Assembly: GCF_963678635.1 (NCBI RefSeq)
Contig: NC_087064.1
Coordinates: 65,713,548 to 65,777,547, forward strand
Length of the DNA: 64,000 nucleotides
DNA from: Symsagittifera roscoffensis
Taxonomy: Eukaryota > Xenacoelomorpha > Acoela > Convolutidae
Reading direction: 5' to 3'
This document shows, piece after piece, positions 10,634 to 22,601 of the stretch. The translations under genes and the position numbers were made by a program. The notes under the pieces were generated by a model. That model worked only from the letters and a program-made list of their open reading frames with translations. It had not been told where the DNA came from and did no database searches. Each line of letters begins with the position of its first letter. Position 1 is the stretch's first letter.

Positions 10634-10889
10634 AATTTTATTTACAATTAATTCTATTTACAATAATGCTATCACAAAATCCTATTCTAAGAATTAAAAA
10701 AATTTTTTTTGATAATAAAAAGAAAAACTACTTTCCTATTCCTTATAAGATTTATTAAAATTTTACTAATTCGTGATCCCACCAGTATCCGATCTATCGC
10801 GATTTAACGTTCCGACTAGTCCTATTGCTTTTGATTCAGTTATTTTGACCTGTCTTAGGACCCTTTAGTACCGTCAAATCACTTCTTCG

Positions 10890-11285
10890 TGCTGTCCCAG
10901 CTTTCACTCTACTGTCCCAAGACTATTCGGTGCTGTCCCAGTACTTCTTGTTAGTGTCCCAAGACTACTGTCCCAAGACTAGTGTCCCAAGACTACTGTC
11001 CCAAGACTACTGTCCCAAGACTACTGTCCCAAGACTAGTGTCCCAAGACTACTGTCCCAAGACTACTGTCCCAAGACCACTGTCCCAAGACCACTGTCCC
11101 AAGACCACTGTCCCAAGACCACTGACCCAAGACTACTCTGGCCCGAGACTGTCCTAAGACTGCACTGTCCCAAGACTGTCCCAAGACTATACTGTCCCAA
11201 GACTGTCCCCAGAATGAACTGCTCCATGACCGTCCCCAGACTGCACTGTCCCAAGATTTCTTCGGTATTGTCCCAAGACTTGTCA
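10890..11285. repeat. 14-bp minisatellite, GTCCCAAGACTACT, left arm
   Basis: About 25 head-to-tail units are seen, most 14 bp (GTCCCAAGACTACT) with variants carrying CA or CG changes and some 17-18-bp units. It lies just upstream of gag in the element's orientation. The array is also open in several reading frames, which creates false SQDYCPKT-type ORFs; these are not genes. Confidence 0.9.
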
Positions 11286-12160
11286 CCAAGTGTCTGGATC
11301 GTAGGATTTCTTCCTCTTTGTTGTCGGGACTCTTGAACCACTGTACTGTGTACCACCATTTGAGCTCTAGTAAAAAAATTTCCCAAAAACCCTATCTTAA
11401 TGGCCAAAAGCTTCAAATACTGACCCCCCTGTATTTATCTCCCCGTCGTTGTCTCAGGCAATTTGAAACCCAACTTCTTTGCAGGTATTTTGTGATCACC
11501 TGTTCGTTCAAATACCATTAACAAATTCTCGCCAAAACGTGAAAATTTAAACAGGAAAAATTTAAAAACAGAGAGACGAGCCCACCTAAAATTCAAAACT
11601 GACAGATGTCAACCTTTGTCCGAAAAAAAACGTCTGGTAACCGATTGCCACGCGTTTTCCTCCCCCCTGCTAGCGATCTTATGGGGTATCACAAAAACTG
11701 TCTATGTCCGTTCTCCCCTACTAATCCGAACAGGGTACCTACCTTAACTCGATGTTAAATATGGATATCCGCTTCTTATAACCGACGTGTGTAAGAATCT
11801 AATGTAACTAAATCGACGATGCCGAACAATTAGTTACTCTAATGTGTCCCCCCTTTTTACACTTTACAACCACCAACCTTTAACTTAACCAGCCCCCCGT
11901 CTAACCTCCCCCCTCTTTAGCCCCCCTCTCAAGCCGAAAATTCCCTTAAGCGCCGGGTGCTTAACCTCTCGAGAGAAAACCGTAGACCTGTTTCCAGGCC
12001 TGCTTGAGTAAAAATTTCCTCAAAACAATGGGGTTTCCGCTTATCCAATTTTACACTTATTTCCTATAATGTAATGTGGATTTTAACGATACCCGTTTGT
12101 CCGACTTGAGAACACCCCTGCGCGTCCTCTTCTTGTTGTAACGGTCCCGCACTTGACACC
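11286..12160. other. Leader DNA of the left element, no gene
   Basis: This stretch contains C-rich runs and no coding signal. It is matched in inverted orientation at about 15850-16660 in the right arm, which shows it is part of the duplicated unit. Confidence 0.6.
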
Positions 12161-12164
12161 AGCA

Positions 12165-12360
12165 CCGCCTTCCCTCTTAGCTGGTCACCTCTTCCAGTCA
12201 AGTCTCCTAGCGGTTCAGCTCGATCCTTGTGAACCACTTTCCCACTCGGCTGGTCACCTCTTCCAGTCAAGTCTCCTAGTGGTTCAGCTCAATCCTTGTG
12301 AACCACTTTCCCACTCGGCTGGTCACCTCTTCCAGTCAAGTCTCATAGTTTGTCCAGCTA
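12165..12360. repeat. Three tandem 69-bp repeats, left arm
   Basis: The phrase CTGGTCACCTCTTCCAGTCA recurs at about 12180, 12249 and 12318, a period of 69 bp. Each unit also holds a GGTTCAGCT...CCTTGTGAACCACT segment. Inverted counterparts lie at 15640-15820. Confidence 0.85.
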
Positions 12361-13752
12361 AGTTGCAAGCTATCTGAAAACCCTTAACAACGCCCCCCAC
12401 TTGGGCACCTTATTGAGGTCACTGGATTAGATTGCCAGGTTGATCGAAACGATCGGTCTTATAAAACAGTATGGGTATACTATTTAGTTAATATAAAGGT
12501 TTGATCCAACTAATCTGGTGTCACTGTCTTTTTTTGTTTTATGCTTTTTGTTCCTTTTTCTATTCTTTTTTCTTGTTTTTGTTTCGTTTTTTGTCTTTTT
12601 GTTCGTATTTTTGTCCCCTAGTTACCCCCCCCCCCCCCTTACTCGGTTAGCTAAGACTCGTTCGGAGAGCGTACCAGGAAATTTTCTCGAGTTTTCTTAA
12701 AAAGCTATCACGGTACAAGCGGAAGGTTTACCGTTCCCGCTGAACCGTACCACCGGTACTCTAGAATGGGCATGTAGCCCGGAGCTGTGTCAAGTGGGTT
12801 CAACTCCGTAGTCATGATGTCGTAAAAACACCCAGGAGCGCCATAAAAACACTATGTAACAGTCGCCTACTTCGGTCACATATGAGGCTTAAGAAAAATA
12901 GGCCCTATAACCATTGGCTCAAGAGTCAAGGACACTATCTCTTGTGTGTTTCTACCTCAAAACGGTCGGAGCCAATTCGGTTCACTTGCGACATGAGACT
13001 AGAACCAGTTACAGCTTAAAAGCCACAACCAAAATACCCCCCCCCACCACTCTAGAAAATGAGAACGTCCCATACTTAGGTCTCAAAATACCCAAAATAC
13101 ACGAACGCCGTTAAAAACAGGGTCGGAACAACCCGTTAAGTTACTTTTTATTGGACAGTGGAACTTTGATCCATTTCAGATGGATCAACCTAAAACTCGC
13201 CATATCTCAACATACTTATCAGAGAATACACTCGGGAAAATTAAATTAGGTACTTACATAGCAGCACACTTGAGAATCAGAGTATCTAAGCTAATTAGTA
13301 ACTCTAGCATGAATATAATTGAATATAACTCGAAAAGTTTTCTATCAATGAATCCCAATCGAAGAAAATGAGTTTTAACTTGAGTATATAGTTTTGGGTC
13401 TGAACCATTGGGAGACTTCAGTTGTCTACCTTTCCACAGAAGGTTCACTCTGGTTCAGCTGATCTTCTTTCGTAATCTCTCTGTCTCTTATATCAAGATA
13501 GGACAGCTCTACTCTCGTGTTTTTATTATAATCTCGGAAATTGCGAATAGCAATTTCCCGCTGTTGTTTTTCTGTCACTTTTTTGCAATTGCGATTCGGT
13601 CGTTCTCCTTTTATTTCTGATAGTTTCAGTTGTCGCGAGAAAACTGAGCATGACAGGCTCAATTCGAATTTTTGAAAAATTAAACTTCATCCCAAAACTA
13701 AGATATTTCGTATTCCTCAAGGTCAAACTTCCAGATATGACCGACTGGCTCA
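12361..13752. other. Outer part of left arm, non-coding; possible LTR-proximal region
   Basis: No convincing ORF. It holds T-rich and C-homopolymer tracts (12620-12640), and its inverted match is 14243-15600. By eye the match is weaker here than in pol, roughly 85 percent. Because the shared unit begins TG(T/A)G at its outer edge, part of this could be an LTR. No PBS was identified, so this is only a suggestion. Confidence 0.45.
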
Positions 13753-14242
13753 ATCAACGAACGAGAACGTCGAACGAACGAATCGAGAGAAACAAGACAC
13801 AAAAATGGAGTCTCTTATCGTGACGATCACGCACGATAAGCCACGTAACTGAAGCAGATAGGAAGAAAGGCGGCTTCAGTGCGACGGGATTGAGGAGAAA
13901 AGAGTGTAATACTTTTAAGCTGCTGTGATGCCCTGAAAAGCTGAATTTACTCCAATCTTAAAATTTAATTGTGAGCATGAGTAGCTAGAAAGAGGAAAAG
14001 TCAATCCAACCCCAATGCATTTAGTCTATAATTGTCACTAAAAATATAATAAATAGTGGTTTCCGAGCCGTGCTTTTAATAGTAGTCAGGGTATCCGAGA
14101 CTCAGTTAGGTGGTTCTTTTTGCATGTAAACGAAAGCTGATCAAAAATCGTTTGACTGATGGACTAAAAATGGCAACTTTTTACTTAGCCCTAATCAGAC
14201 CAGAAAACTAACTGGCTAGGTATAGACGGTGAAAAACGAGAA
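13753..14242. other. Unpaired spacer of the palindrome
   Basis: About 490 bp lie between the two arms with no inverted counterpart and no ORF. It begins with AACGAACGA-type direct repeats (about 13757-13783) and otherwise looks like ordinary AT-rich non-coding DNA. Confidence 0.6.
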
Positions 14243-15639
14243 TGTGCCAGTCGGTCATATTTGGAAGTTTGACCTTGAGAAATACGGACAACTTAATTTT
14301 GAGGTGAAGGCGAATTTTTCAAAAATTCGAATGGAGCCTTTCATGCTCAACTTTCTCGCGAAAACTGAAAATCTCAAAAATACAAAAAGAGAACAACCGA
14401 ATTAAAAACGCGGGAAAGTGGTCAAATTTAGCAGCGGGAAAGTGGTCAAATTTAGCAACTTCCGACACTTAATCGAATGAGAGTAGAGCTGTCTTATTCG
14501 TGACAGGAGACAGAAAATAATCGAAAGTAAAAGAAGATCGAAATTCAGTTGGACCAGAGTGAACCTTCGGGGGAAAGGTAGACAACCGAAGACTCCCAAT
14601 GGTTCAGATCCAAAACTATATTCTCAAGTGAAAACTCATTTTCTTGGATTGGAATTCATTAATAGCAAACTTCTCAAGTTGTATTCAATTATATTCATGC
14701 TAGAGTCGCTAGTTAATTTAGTTACTCCAATTCTCGAGTGTGCCGATATGTGAGTACTCAATTTAGTTTTCTTGAGTGTGTTTTATGATTGTTATGTTGA
14801 GGTAGGGAGAGTTTTAGGTTGATCCATCTGAAATGGACCAAAGTTCCAATGTCTAATAAAAAGTAACTGTACGGACTGTTCCGACCCTGTTTTTAACGGC
14901 GTTTGCGTATTTTGGGTATTTTGAGACTTAAGTATGGGGAAGTTCTTATTTTCTAGAAGGGGGGGGGGTATTTTGGTTGTGGCCTTCAAGCTGTAACGGG
15001 TTCTAGTCTCATGTCGCAAGTAAACCGAGTTAGCTCCGACCATTTGAGGTAGAAAAACACAAGAGATATTGTCCCTGACTCTTGAGCCAATGGTTATAGG
15101 GCCTATTTTTCTTTAACCTCATATGTGACTGATTTAGGGCGACTGCTGTTACATAGTGTTTTTATGGCGCTCCTGGGTGTTTTTACGACATCATGACTAC
15201 GGAGTCGAACCCACTTGACACAGCTCCGGGCTACATGCCCATTCTAGAGTACCGGTGGTACGGTTCAGCGGGAACGTGTAAGCCTTCCGGTTGTACCGTG
15301 ATAGCTTTTTAAGAAAACTCGAGAAAACCTCCTGGTACGCTCTCCGAACGAGGCTTAGCTAACCGAGTAAGGGGAGTAACTAGGGGGACGAAAAAACGAG
15401 CAAAAGACAAAAAGCGAAGCAAATACCGAAAAAGATAAAAAAAAAGGAACAAAAATCATACAACAAAAAAATGACAGTGACTTTGACACCAGATTAGTTG
15501 GATCAAAACTTTATATAAATTAAATATTAAATCCATACTGTTTTTATAAGACCGATCGTTTCGATCAACTCAGCAATTTAATAAGGTGCCCGAGTGTGGG
15601 GCGTTGTTAAGGGTTTTCAGATAGCTTGCAACTTAGCTG

Positions 15640-15820
15640 GACCACTAGGAGACTTAACTGGAAGAGGTGACCAGTCGAGTAGGAAAATGGTTCACAGGGA
15701 CTTAGCTGGACCACTAGGAGACTTAATCAGAAGAGGTGACCAGTCGAGTAGGAAAGTGATTCACAGGGACTTAGCTGGAACATAAGGAGACTTGACTGGA
15801 ACAGGTGACCAGCCAAGTGG
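15640..15820. repeat. Three tandem 69-bp repeats, right arm
   Basis: Units contain GGACCACTAGGAGACTTAA and GAGGTGACCAGTCGAGTAGG and are the inverted counterparts of the left array at 12165-12360. Equal copy number in both arms suggests the array predates the duplication. Confidence 0.8.
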
Positions 15821-16660
15821 GAAAGTGGTGCTGGTGATCAGGTGCAGGACCCGTCAAGGAGACAACCAGCACGGAATCAGAACAACAAGAGAGGACTCTA
15901 CGCCTACTTCAAGTTGGTCAAACGGGTATTGTTAAAATCCACATTACATTATAGGAGATAAGTGTAAAATTGGATAAGCGGAACCCCACTGTTTTGAGGA
16001 ACGTTTTCTCTCAAGAGGTTTAGCACCCGGCGGTTAAAGTAATTTTCGGCTTAAGAGGCGGGCTAAAGAGGGGGGAGGTTAGAAGGGGGGCTGGTTAGGT
16101 TAGAGGTTGGCGGTCGTGAAACGTAAAAGGGGGGACACATTAGAGTAACTAATTGATCGACATCGTCGATTTAGTTACATTAGAATCTTACACGCGTTGA
16201 TTATATCCAAATTTAAGATCAAATTAAGGTAGGTACCCTGGTCGGATCGGGTGGGGGGAACGAAAGTAGACAGTTTTTGTGATACCCCATAAGATTGCTA
16301 GCAGGAGGGAGGAAAACGCGTGGCAATCAGGTACCAGACGTTTTTTCTAATAAAAGGTTGGCACAAGTCACCTTTGAATTTTAGGTGGGTTTATCTCTCT
16401 GTTTTTATTATTTTTTCCGTGTTTAAATTTTCACATTTTTGTTAAAAAATTTTAATCGGTTTTGAAGAAACAGGTGATCACAAGACACCCCCGAAAAAGT
16501 TGGGTTTCAACTTGCATCAAAATATTAAAAGGAGATAAATACAGGGGGGTTAGTAATTCAAACTTTTGGCCAGTAAGGTTGGGTTTTTTTGGTGAAAATT
16601 TTTACTAGAGCTCAAGTGATGATAACGATAACGAAAGAGAAGAGTTCCCACTATCCCAAC
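15821..16660. other. Leader DNA of the right element, no gene
   Basis: Mirror of 11286-12160. It contains G-rich runs (about 16070-16260) and no coding signal. Confidence 0.55.
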
Positions 16661-16669
16661 ACTTGGTAG

Positions 16670-17440
16670 AGAAGTCCTGGGACAGTACCAAAGAGTCTTG
16701 GGACAGTAAAGTCTTGGGACAGTACAGTATTGGGACAGTGGTCTTGGGACAGTACCAGGAAGCCTTGGGACAGTACAGAGTCTTGGGACAGTACAGTCTT
16801 GGGACAGTAGTCTTGGGACAGTCGTCTTGGGACAGTACAGTCTTGGGACAGTAGTCTTGGGACAGCAGTCTTGGGACAGTGCAGTCTTGGGACGGTGCAG
16901 TCTTGGGACAGTGGTCTTAGGACAGTGCAGTCTTGGGACAGTACAGTCTTGGGACAGTAGTCTTGGGACAGTGCAGTCTTGGGACGGTGGTCTTGGGACA
17001 GTACAGTCTTGTGACAGTAGTCTTGGGACAGTGCAATCTTGGGACAGGGGTCTTGAGACGGTGGTCTTGGGACGGCGCAGTCTTGGGACAGTAGTCTTGG
17101 GACAGTACAGTCTTGGTACAGTAGTCTTGGGACAGTACCAAGAAGTCCTGGGACAGTACTGAGTAGTCTTGAGACAGTACCAAGAAGTCCTGGGACAGTA
17201 CCGGAGAGTATTGTGACAGTGTAGTCTGGGGACAGTAGTCTTGGGACAGTTAAGAGAAGTCTTGGGACAGTACCTAAGAGTCTTGGGACAGCACGAGAAA
17301 GTCTTGGGACAGTTCAGAGGAGTATTGGGACAGCACGAGAGAGTCTTGGGACAGTACATAGAAGTATTGGGACAGTACCAGGAAGTCTGGGGACGGTACA
17401 AAAAAGTTTTGTGACGGTACTAAAAGGTCTTGGGACAGTG
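16670..17440. repeat. Minisatellite AGTCTTGGGACAGT, right arm (expanded)
   Basis: Units of 14 bp (AGTCTTGGGACAGT) alternate with 17-18-bp units carrying an extra AC or ACCA. The array is about 770 bp, roughly twice the left array, so it has changed in length since the copies separated. ORFs read through it on either strand are artefacts. Confidence 0.9.
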
Positions 17441-17636
17441 CGAAATAGCTCACCGCTCAATTAAAAGGAAAGGTACTCGTCAGAACGATTAAAATCAAGA
17501 AAAATCTACTCTAATAAGATCACGAATTGAAGATTTATTTTACTTAAGAGAATTAGGAACATTTTTAGAATTTTTTTCCTTAGAATAGAAATTTGTTAAA
17601 ATTAATATTGTAGATAGAAAAAATTGTTTAAAAATC

Positions 17637-19373
17637 ATGAGGCGAAGTAGGGTACCAATAGCAGAAAGAAGAGTTCTAGAGTCAAAGACAAAACATAGCT
17701 TGTCGCAACGAAAAGCGATGCCGTCGGACCAAAAAGTAATAAGAAAGAATTTTTCAGTGAGCATGGTCAACACAAGAAGCGCAAAGGAAAACAAGACCAG
17801 AGGAAGCGCTGAAGAGTGACGAACAGTATCTGCTGTAGAAATCGATCTTGAGACACCAGATCAGAGCGTTGATGAGGTGGAAAGGAAAACAACAGATTCA
17901 ACACCGATGCCGAATGTGGAGGAACAAGAAAAGAAGACGATAGAGTTCTCGCCGATTGACATTGTAGACGATACAACGACAAACACGCCAGAAACGATAA
18001 AGGAGGACTCTCAAACAAAAAGAACGTCGTTCACAGAAAGGATTGCAATGATGATCGGGATGAAACCAAGAGAGAAGGATGAAATAGCACCTACGATCGA
18101 GAAAGGCAAGACATTGGGAACGGTTTCTGCAGTAGCAATAGAAGACAATCGAGACGATGATCATGCCGATCCTGTAGCAACAGCTAGCCACGAGGCAACA
18201 GCAGAAAATGGCACAACAGCTAACCAGCAGAAAACACCTCTACTTGAGCTGAGTGACTTGATGGCGAAGCTGGAACAAATTGCCAAAAAAAATCAGATAT
18301 AATAAGCACGAGAGCCTGGATCACTGCTTCAATCTGGCGAAGGCAACAGAAGAGAGGCTACAACAAATGTCAGATAAAGTGGAGGCTACAGACAAGGAGA
18401 GAGAGAAGAACATCAAAACAGCCATGCAAGAAATGAAGCAGCGGTATGACACCGTGAACAGTAAGCTAGGGAATCTGGAGACGAGGATGGACACTATGAG
18501 CAGAGACCAGGCGGAGAGTTCGTGTGCCATACAGTCCAAACTGGATGCCATCTTGAGAAACTCTATAACACAAGACACTCTGGTAACAAATCGAACACAA
18601 GGCAACAGAGTCGATTTCGTGGAACCACAGCGGAACAAAGGGGAGTCAACACCGTTACCGTTAACCCGGGATGCAGCAAGCACATCACCGGGGGGGGGGG
18701 GGCAGACAATTATGAAGAGTGGAACCGCAAATGCGACGAGTGGTCCAGGGGATTCCACGACGAACAATAACACGTGGTACCGGATGCCATGACATGGGCG
18801 AGCACCTGGGAAATGATGAACATTACACTGGAGGCCTTCGCCACGAGGAACACCGACTCAAGTGAAAGAGGAGGTGGTAAATCCAGTAAAACCTTCAAGA
18901 AGCCGCAAGAATTTAAAGATGACTCAGATGGGTGCATCGACACATGGGTAGAAGTCATGAGACTACACCTGGAACAAGACAACTTGAATGACGAGAGACA
19001 GGCCTGCACGGCGATATTGAGCAACCTAGAAGGCAAAGCGTTAAAATGTGTACTTGCGAAGAAGGAGGAGGAACGCGACACTGCGGACAAGATCTTCGAG
19101 ATATTGTTGAATCAATTCGGGTCAGGCATGAAGGGTCACCAAGCGATGATGATATTTGAACAGAGAAGGCAAAGGGACGATGAATCAATTGATCGGTTCC
19201 TGGATTATCTTGAGAGCTTGAGACGAAAGAGTGATCCTGAAGAGTCAACAAACAGAAGGACTTTTAGCATCGCCTCGAAGTTCATCGATGGGGTAAAAAG
19301 TGACGACTTGAGAACAATGTTGGCAAGTACTATACACTGTCGAAAGATAATGCACCGACTCCAGAAGAGATGA
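17637..19373 (+). pseudogene. Gag, right copy (N-terminal region and capsid-like domain)
   Basis: The Met at 17637 matches the left gag start (MRRSRVPIAE). A TGA at 17817 interrupts the Thr/Glu-rich region. A deletion and shift near 18290 remove part of the coiled coil. A run of 11 G near 18690 and a further shift near 18770 break the frame before the capsid-like part (18774-19373: IDTWVEVMRLHLEQ to KFIDGVKSDDL). It shifts again at about 19330. Non-functional. Confidence 0.75.
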
Positions 19374-20113
19374 GACAAAAGTCAAGGGAGTACATGCTGA
19401 TGAAGCCGAAGAAGAACTCGTACTCAGAGAACAGGAATATGCAAGAGGGGAGTCAACCACAAAGGTCGTCATGGTACAAGCCTAAAGATGACATGGACAA
19501 ACGTAGATCATGTGCAAATTGCGGGTCAGCGGATCATCACGTGGCGGATTGCACGGCGTACAAGCAGGGCATGAAGAGTCTAGGATATGCACCGGATGAG
19601 GAAGAAATGAGCCAGATGGAAGAACACGAGTTTTATAGTGGCTTGATCATCAAAATAGGTGCGAGATGCTTCTTCTGCAATCAAGAGGGGCACTTCAGGA
19701 TGGACTGTCCATTGTTTTGGGAAGCAGTCAAGAACCAGAGTCACCCCAAGCACAAGTTGGCGTTTGCGGCGGTGCAGAACCAGAGAAACAGACAAACTGA
19801 GTTTGAAACAAAAAATTCGGAGGCACAGAGTGCGGAATTACCGACCATCACGGCGAAGACTGTAACGCAAGTCAGCAGTACCATGGAGGCCAAGGCCATG
19901 AATTCTCTGGAGATAAATTATGAGGGAGCAGCTGCAGAGGCCATCAACAAAGTGAAACAAGACCTAGCCACGAAGGAAATCGAGCAACGATTGAAACAGG
20001 AGATCGAAAGGCAGAAGTTTAATGAAACGTTAAGTGGGTTAGTGCCAAAGCCAGAAGCCGAAGTCGGAGCGAAAAAGAGTGGAAATTGCAACAATCTGAA
20101 AATGGTGACGTGA
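19370..20113 (+). pseudogene. Nucleocapsid zinc knuckles, right copy
   Basis: Two complete CCHC knuckles are present: CANCGSADHHVADC and CFFCNQEGHFRMDC. A Lys/Glu-rich linker follows. The frame ends at a TGA (about 20111) where the left copy keeps a Gly codon. This copy shows the intact second knuckle that the left copy lost to a 2-nt insertion. Confidence 0.8.
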
Positions 20114-20164
20114 AAACCATTCGGCATAACGAAGATTGGAGCCAGGATAAGGTCAATAATCACA

Positions 20165-20962
20165 GTGGGCGGTCACGAAGTAACGAGGAATCTAAGCGAA
20201 CCCAGCGATCAGACAATAATGCACATTGATGTGTACGCAGACTACTTAAGTGCAATAAGGTCGCAGAAAACTTCTAGAGCCCTGAGGGCACTAATAACAA
20301 GAGGTGGCAGCAAGTCAGTCCGCGTCGAGAACAGATACACGGAGTCTTATGGTCCGCATGAGGTGATGTTAAACATAGACGGGATAAACATCTACACGAA
20401 AACCATGATAACATGCGACGAGGACCTAGCCGGACAGATCTACGTGGGCAAAGAAGAGCTGAAAGTGAGATCGATTGGTCACTGCGCCATCTTGGAAGAA
20501 GATGCAATGCACATCGGGACGGAGGCAGATGTATCAGCACACGTGCTTGACCTAAGTGGCAAGAAGACTCAGTTACGCGGGTTACTTGATACGGGAGCAG
20601 TCTTGAACGTTATACCAATTAAAACTTGGGAGCGAATGGGTTTCAACAATGATTTGATAGACTCGAGAATACGGCTGTCAGCTGCAAAGAAAGGGGCGCT
20701 GCGGGTGCTAGGCAGAACACCAATAATAGCCCTAAACCTCGGGGAACGCAACCTGTGGATGAGCTTTCTCGTGGTAGAAAACCTAGATGAGTCTGAACAA
20801 TTCATTTCAGGCAGAGACTTCATCAGGAACTTCGACGAAACGATTGATTTAAGCAATGCTATGTTGAGGATACGGAACCCGGATAGGAGGTACGCAATCA
20901 AACCGGTAAATTTAATAATGGCGAATGAAAAAAAGCACCGGTTTTCTTGGGTAGGAGGGTGA
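20165..20962 (+). pseudogene. Aspartic protease, right copy
   Basis: LLDTGAVLNVIP carries the catalytic D-T-G. The downstream motif reads ISGRDF instead of ILGRNF, so the conserved Leu-Gly of that flap-side motif is changed. The domain stays open through Tyr-Leu where the left copy has a TAG. It ends in frame-shifted sequence before the RT leader. Confidence 0.8.
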
Positions 20963-22601
20963 GGCTGAAAGCGAACGAAGCGGCAATTGTAAGCTTGCGA
21001 ATGAAAGATCATAATGAACTAAGTGATAACAAGCAAGTATGCATAGTCGCAAATCCAAACAGTCAAAGTGCTGCTGTTTTAGGAAGATCCTTCTCGATAT
21101 CCAAGCGCGGCCTCTGCGTCAGCGTCTTGTTGAATACTCTTGACATATCCATCACAATCCAGAGGGGAAGGAAGCTGGGATATGCTTTACCCGTGACAAC
21201 TCGATATGAAATGACTGAAAATGTAAAAGAGAATGAAGTACTCGAATGCCCCAATCATAGGGAAAAGATTTGTATCTTGAGACGATTAAAGAAAATAAAA
21301 GATTCAGCAGGTCTTGTGAAGTCACTTAAGTCAGAGGCAGACGATGGACTTTAGAGCTGGAGATAGAGCAATTAAGGGGCAAGATAACGGACGAACAGCT
21401 CGAAGCCATCAAGGATGTACTGGAGCGGAACGAGGACGTTTTTTCGAAACATAAGGCAGACATTGGATGTTGTAATTTCGTTGAACATGAAATAGAGCTT
21501 GAGGAGTCTGCGGTACCGCACAGAGAAGGGGCGAGGTGGATGACCGCGCAAAAATCGGATACATGTAGAAAAGAAATAGAGACCTTACTACAGTATGATA
21601 TGATAGAACCATCCAAATCACCGTGGGTGTGTGGAGTAGTGATGGCCAAAAAGAAAGGCGACCAATTGAGGTTTTGTTGTGACTTTCGGTATCTGAACTC
21701 CGTCACGGTGAAGGATGCCTATCCCATACCTAGAATTGATGAGAGCCTCTCGAAATTAGGTGATGCAAAGTTTTTTACGACTCTTTATTTAGGATCGGCT
21801 TTCTGGCAGGGCCTACTGAGGAAGCAGGACAGGGACAAAACGGGGTTCGCCTGCGAGCTGGGGCTGTTTCAATGAAAACAGATGCCGTTTGGTCTTTGCA
21901 ATGCCACGGCTACATTTCAACGGTTGATGGCACACGCATTGATAGGTGTGACAAAGAAATACGGCAACCTGGTAATGTGCTACGTGGATGACGTGGTAAT
22001 TGCGACGCCTACACTGGAGGACCACATCGAGCGACTAGACGGAGTGTTTGCATGCATGAAGAGGTCAGGACTAAAGTGCAAACCGTCAAAGTGTGAGATA
22101 CTCAAGGACTCGATCAAATACTTGGGAAGGATGGTGGACAGGCATGGCATCAGGCCAAACCCAGATGCGGTAGAAGCGGTTCTGACTTGGAAATCGCCAA
22201 AGACGGAACAACAATTGATGAGCTTCCTGGGTTTTGCGAACTATTACAGGGAGTTCATCAAAGGCTACGCGGACAAAGTATACCCGATGCAACAACTAAT
22301 GAGGCACAAAGGCAAGAAGTTCACGTGGAACAACGCGGCGGAAGAATCATTCCAGAGAATAAAGAAGGAGTTGTGCGAGGCACCGGTGCTAGGGATGCCA
22401 ACGGAAAAAGGAATGTACGTGCTGGACACGGATGCGTCGGTAGTCGCGATTTCTGGCATTCTCCATCAAGAACAGGAATGGAACGGGAAGACAGTCTTAA
22501 GACCAATAGCGTACGGGAGTAAAGTCTTGAGTGATACGGAAATGAAGTACGGGATGCCAAAAGCAGAGATGTTTGCGGTGGTTATTTTTGTCGAAAAATA
22601 A
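20947..22601 (+). pseudogene. Reverse transcriptase and RNase H, right copy
   Basis: RT motifs are FRYLNSVTVKDAYPIPRIDE, MPFGLCNATATFQRLM and YVDDVV, with a complete thumb and connection (LGFANYYREFIKGYADKVYPMQQLMRHKGKKFTW is spread over about 22215-22330). RNase H follows with DTDASVVAISG. Damage includes a deletion near 21352, a TGA near 21873 inside the RT, and a TAA at about 22599-22601. That last TAA matches the left copy exactly, including its AAAAATAAAAAG context. Confidence 0.85.

Larger units (their letters stand above)
1..13752 (-). mobile_element. Ty3/gypsy-type retrotransposon, left copy (3' end beyond window)
   Basis: Reading from high to low coordinates, the order is leader with minisatellite, gag-like ORF, zinc knuckles, aspartic protease, RT, RNase H, integrase core, macro-like domain, then a separate coiled-coil/SGNH ORF. 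The PR-RT-RH-IN order is that of Ty3/gypsy elements. Homology with the right copy begins near 13752, where both copies read TG(T/A)GCCAGTCGG. That would suit the first bases of an LTR, but no second LTR is visible because the 3' end lies left of base 1. Stops and frameshifts are scattered from 5672 to 10633, whereas 2423-5671 is open. It is clearly a retroelement; the exact 5' boundary is inferred. Confidence 0.85.

Noticed and set aside
10930-11416. Overlapping ORFs on both strands with SQDYCPKT or LGTVVLGQ repeats
   Set aside because: Same minisatellite artefact in the left arm.
15185-15235. GGGTTCGACTCC (complement strand) resembling a tRNA B box
   Set aside because: No matching acceptor stem, anticodon arm or D arm at the required distances; the left arm copy has a changed box.
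16550-17401. A 283-codon minus-strand ORF of Cys/Pro/Lys-rich repeats (YCPKT-type)
   Set aside because: It is a reading of the 14-18-bp minisatellite in one of several open frames and has no independent coding evidence.
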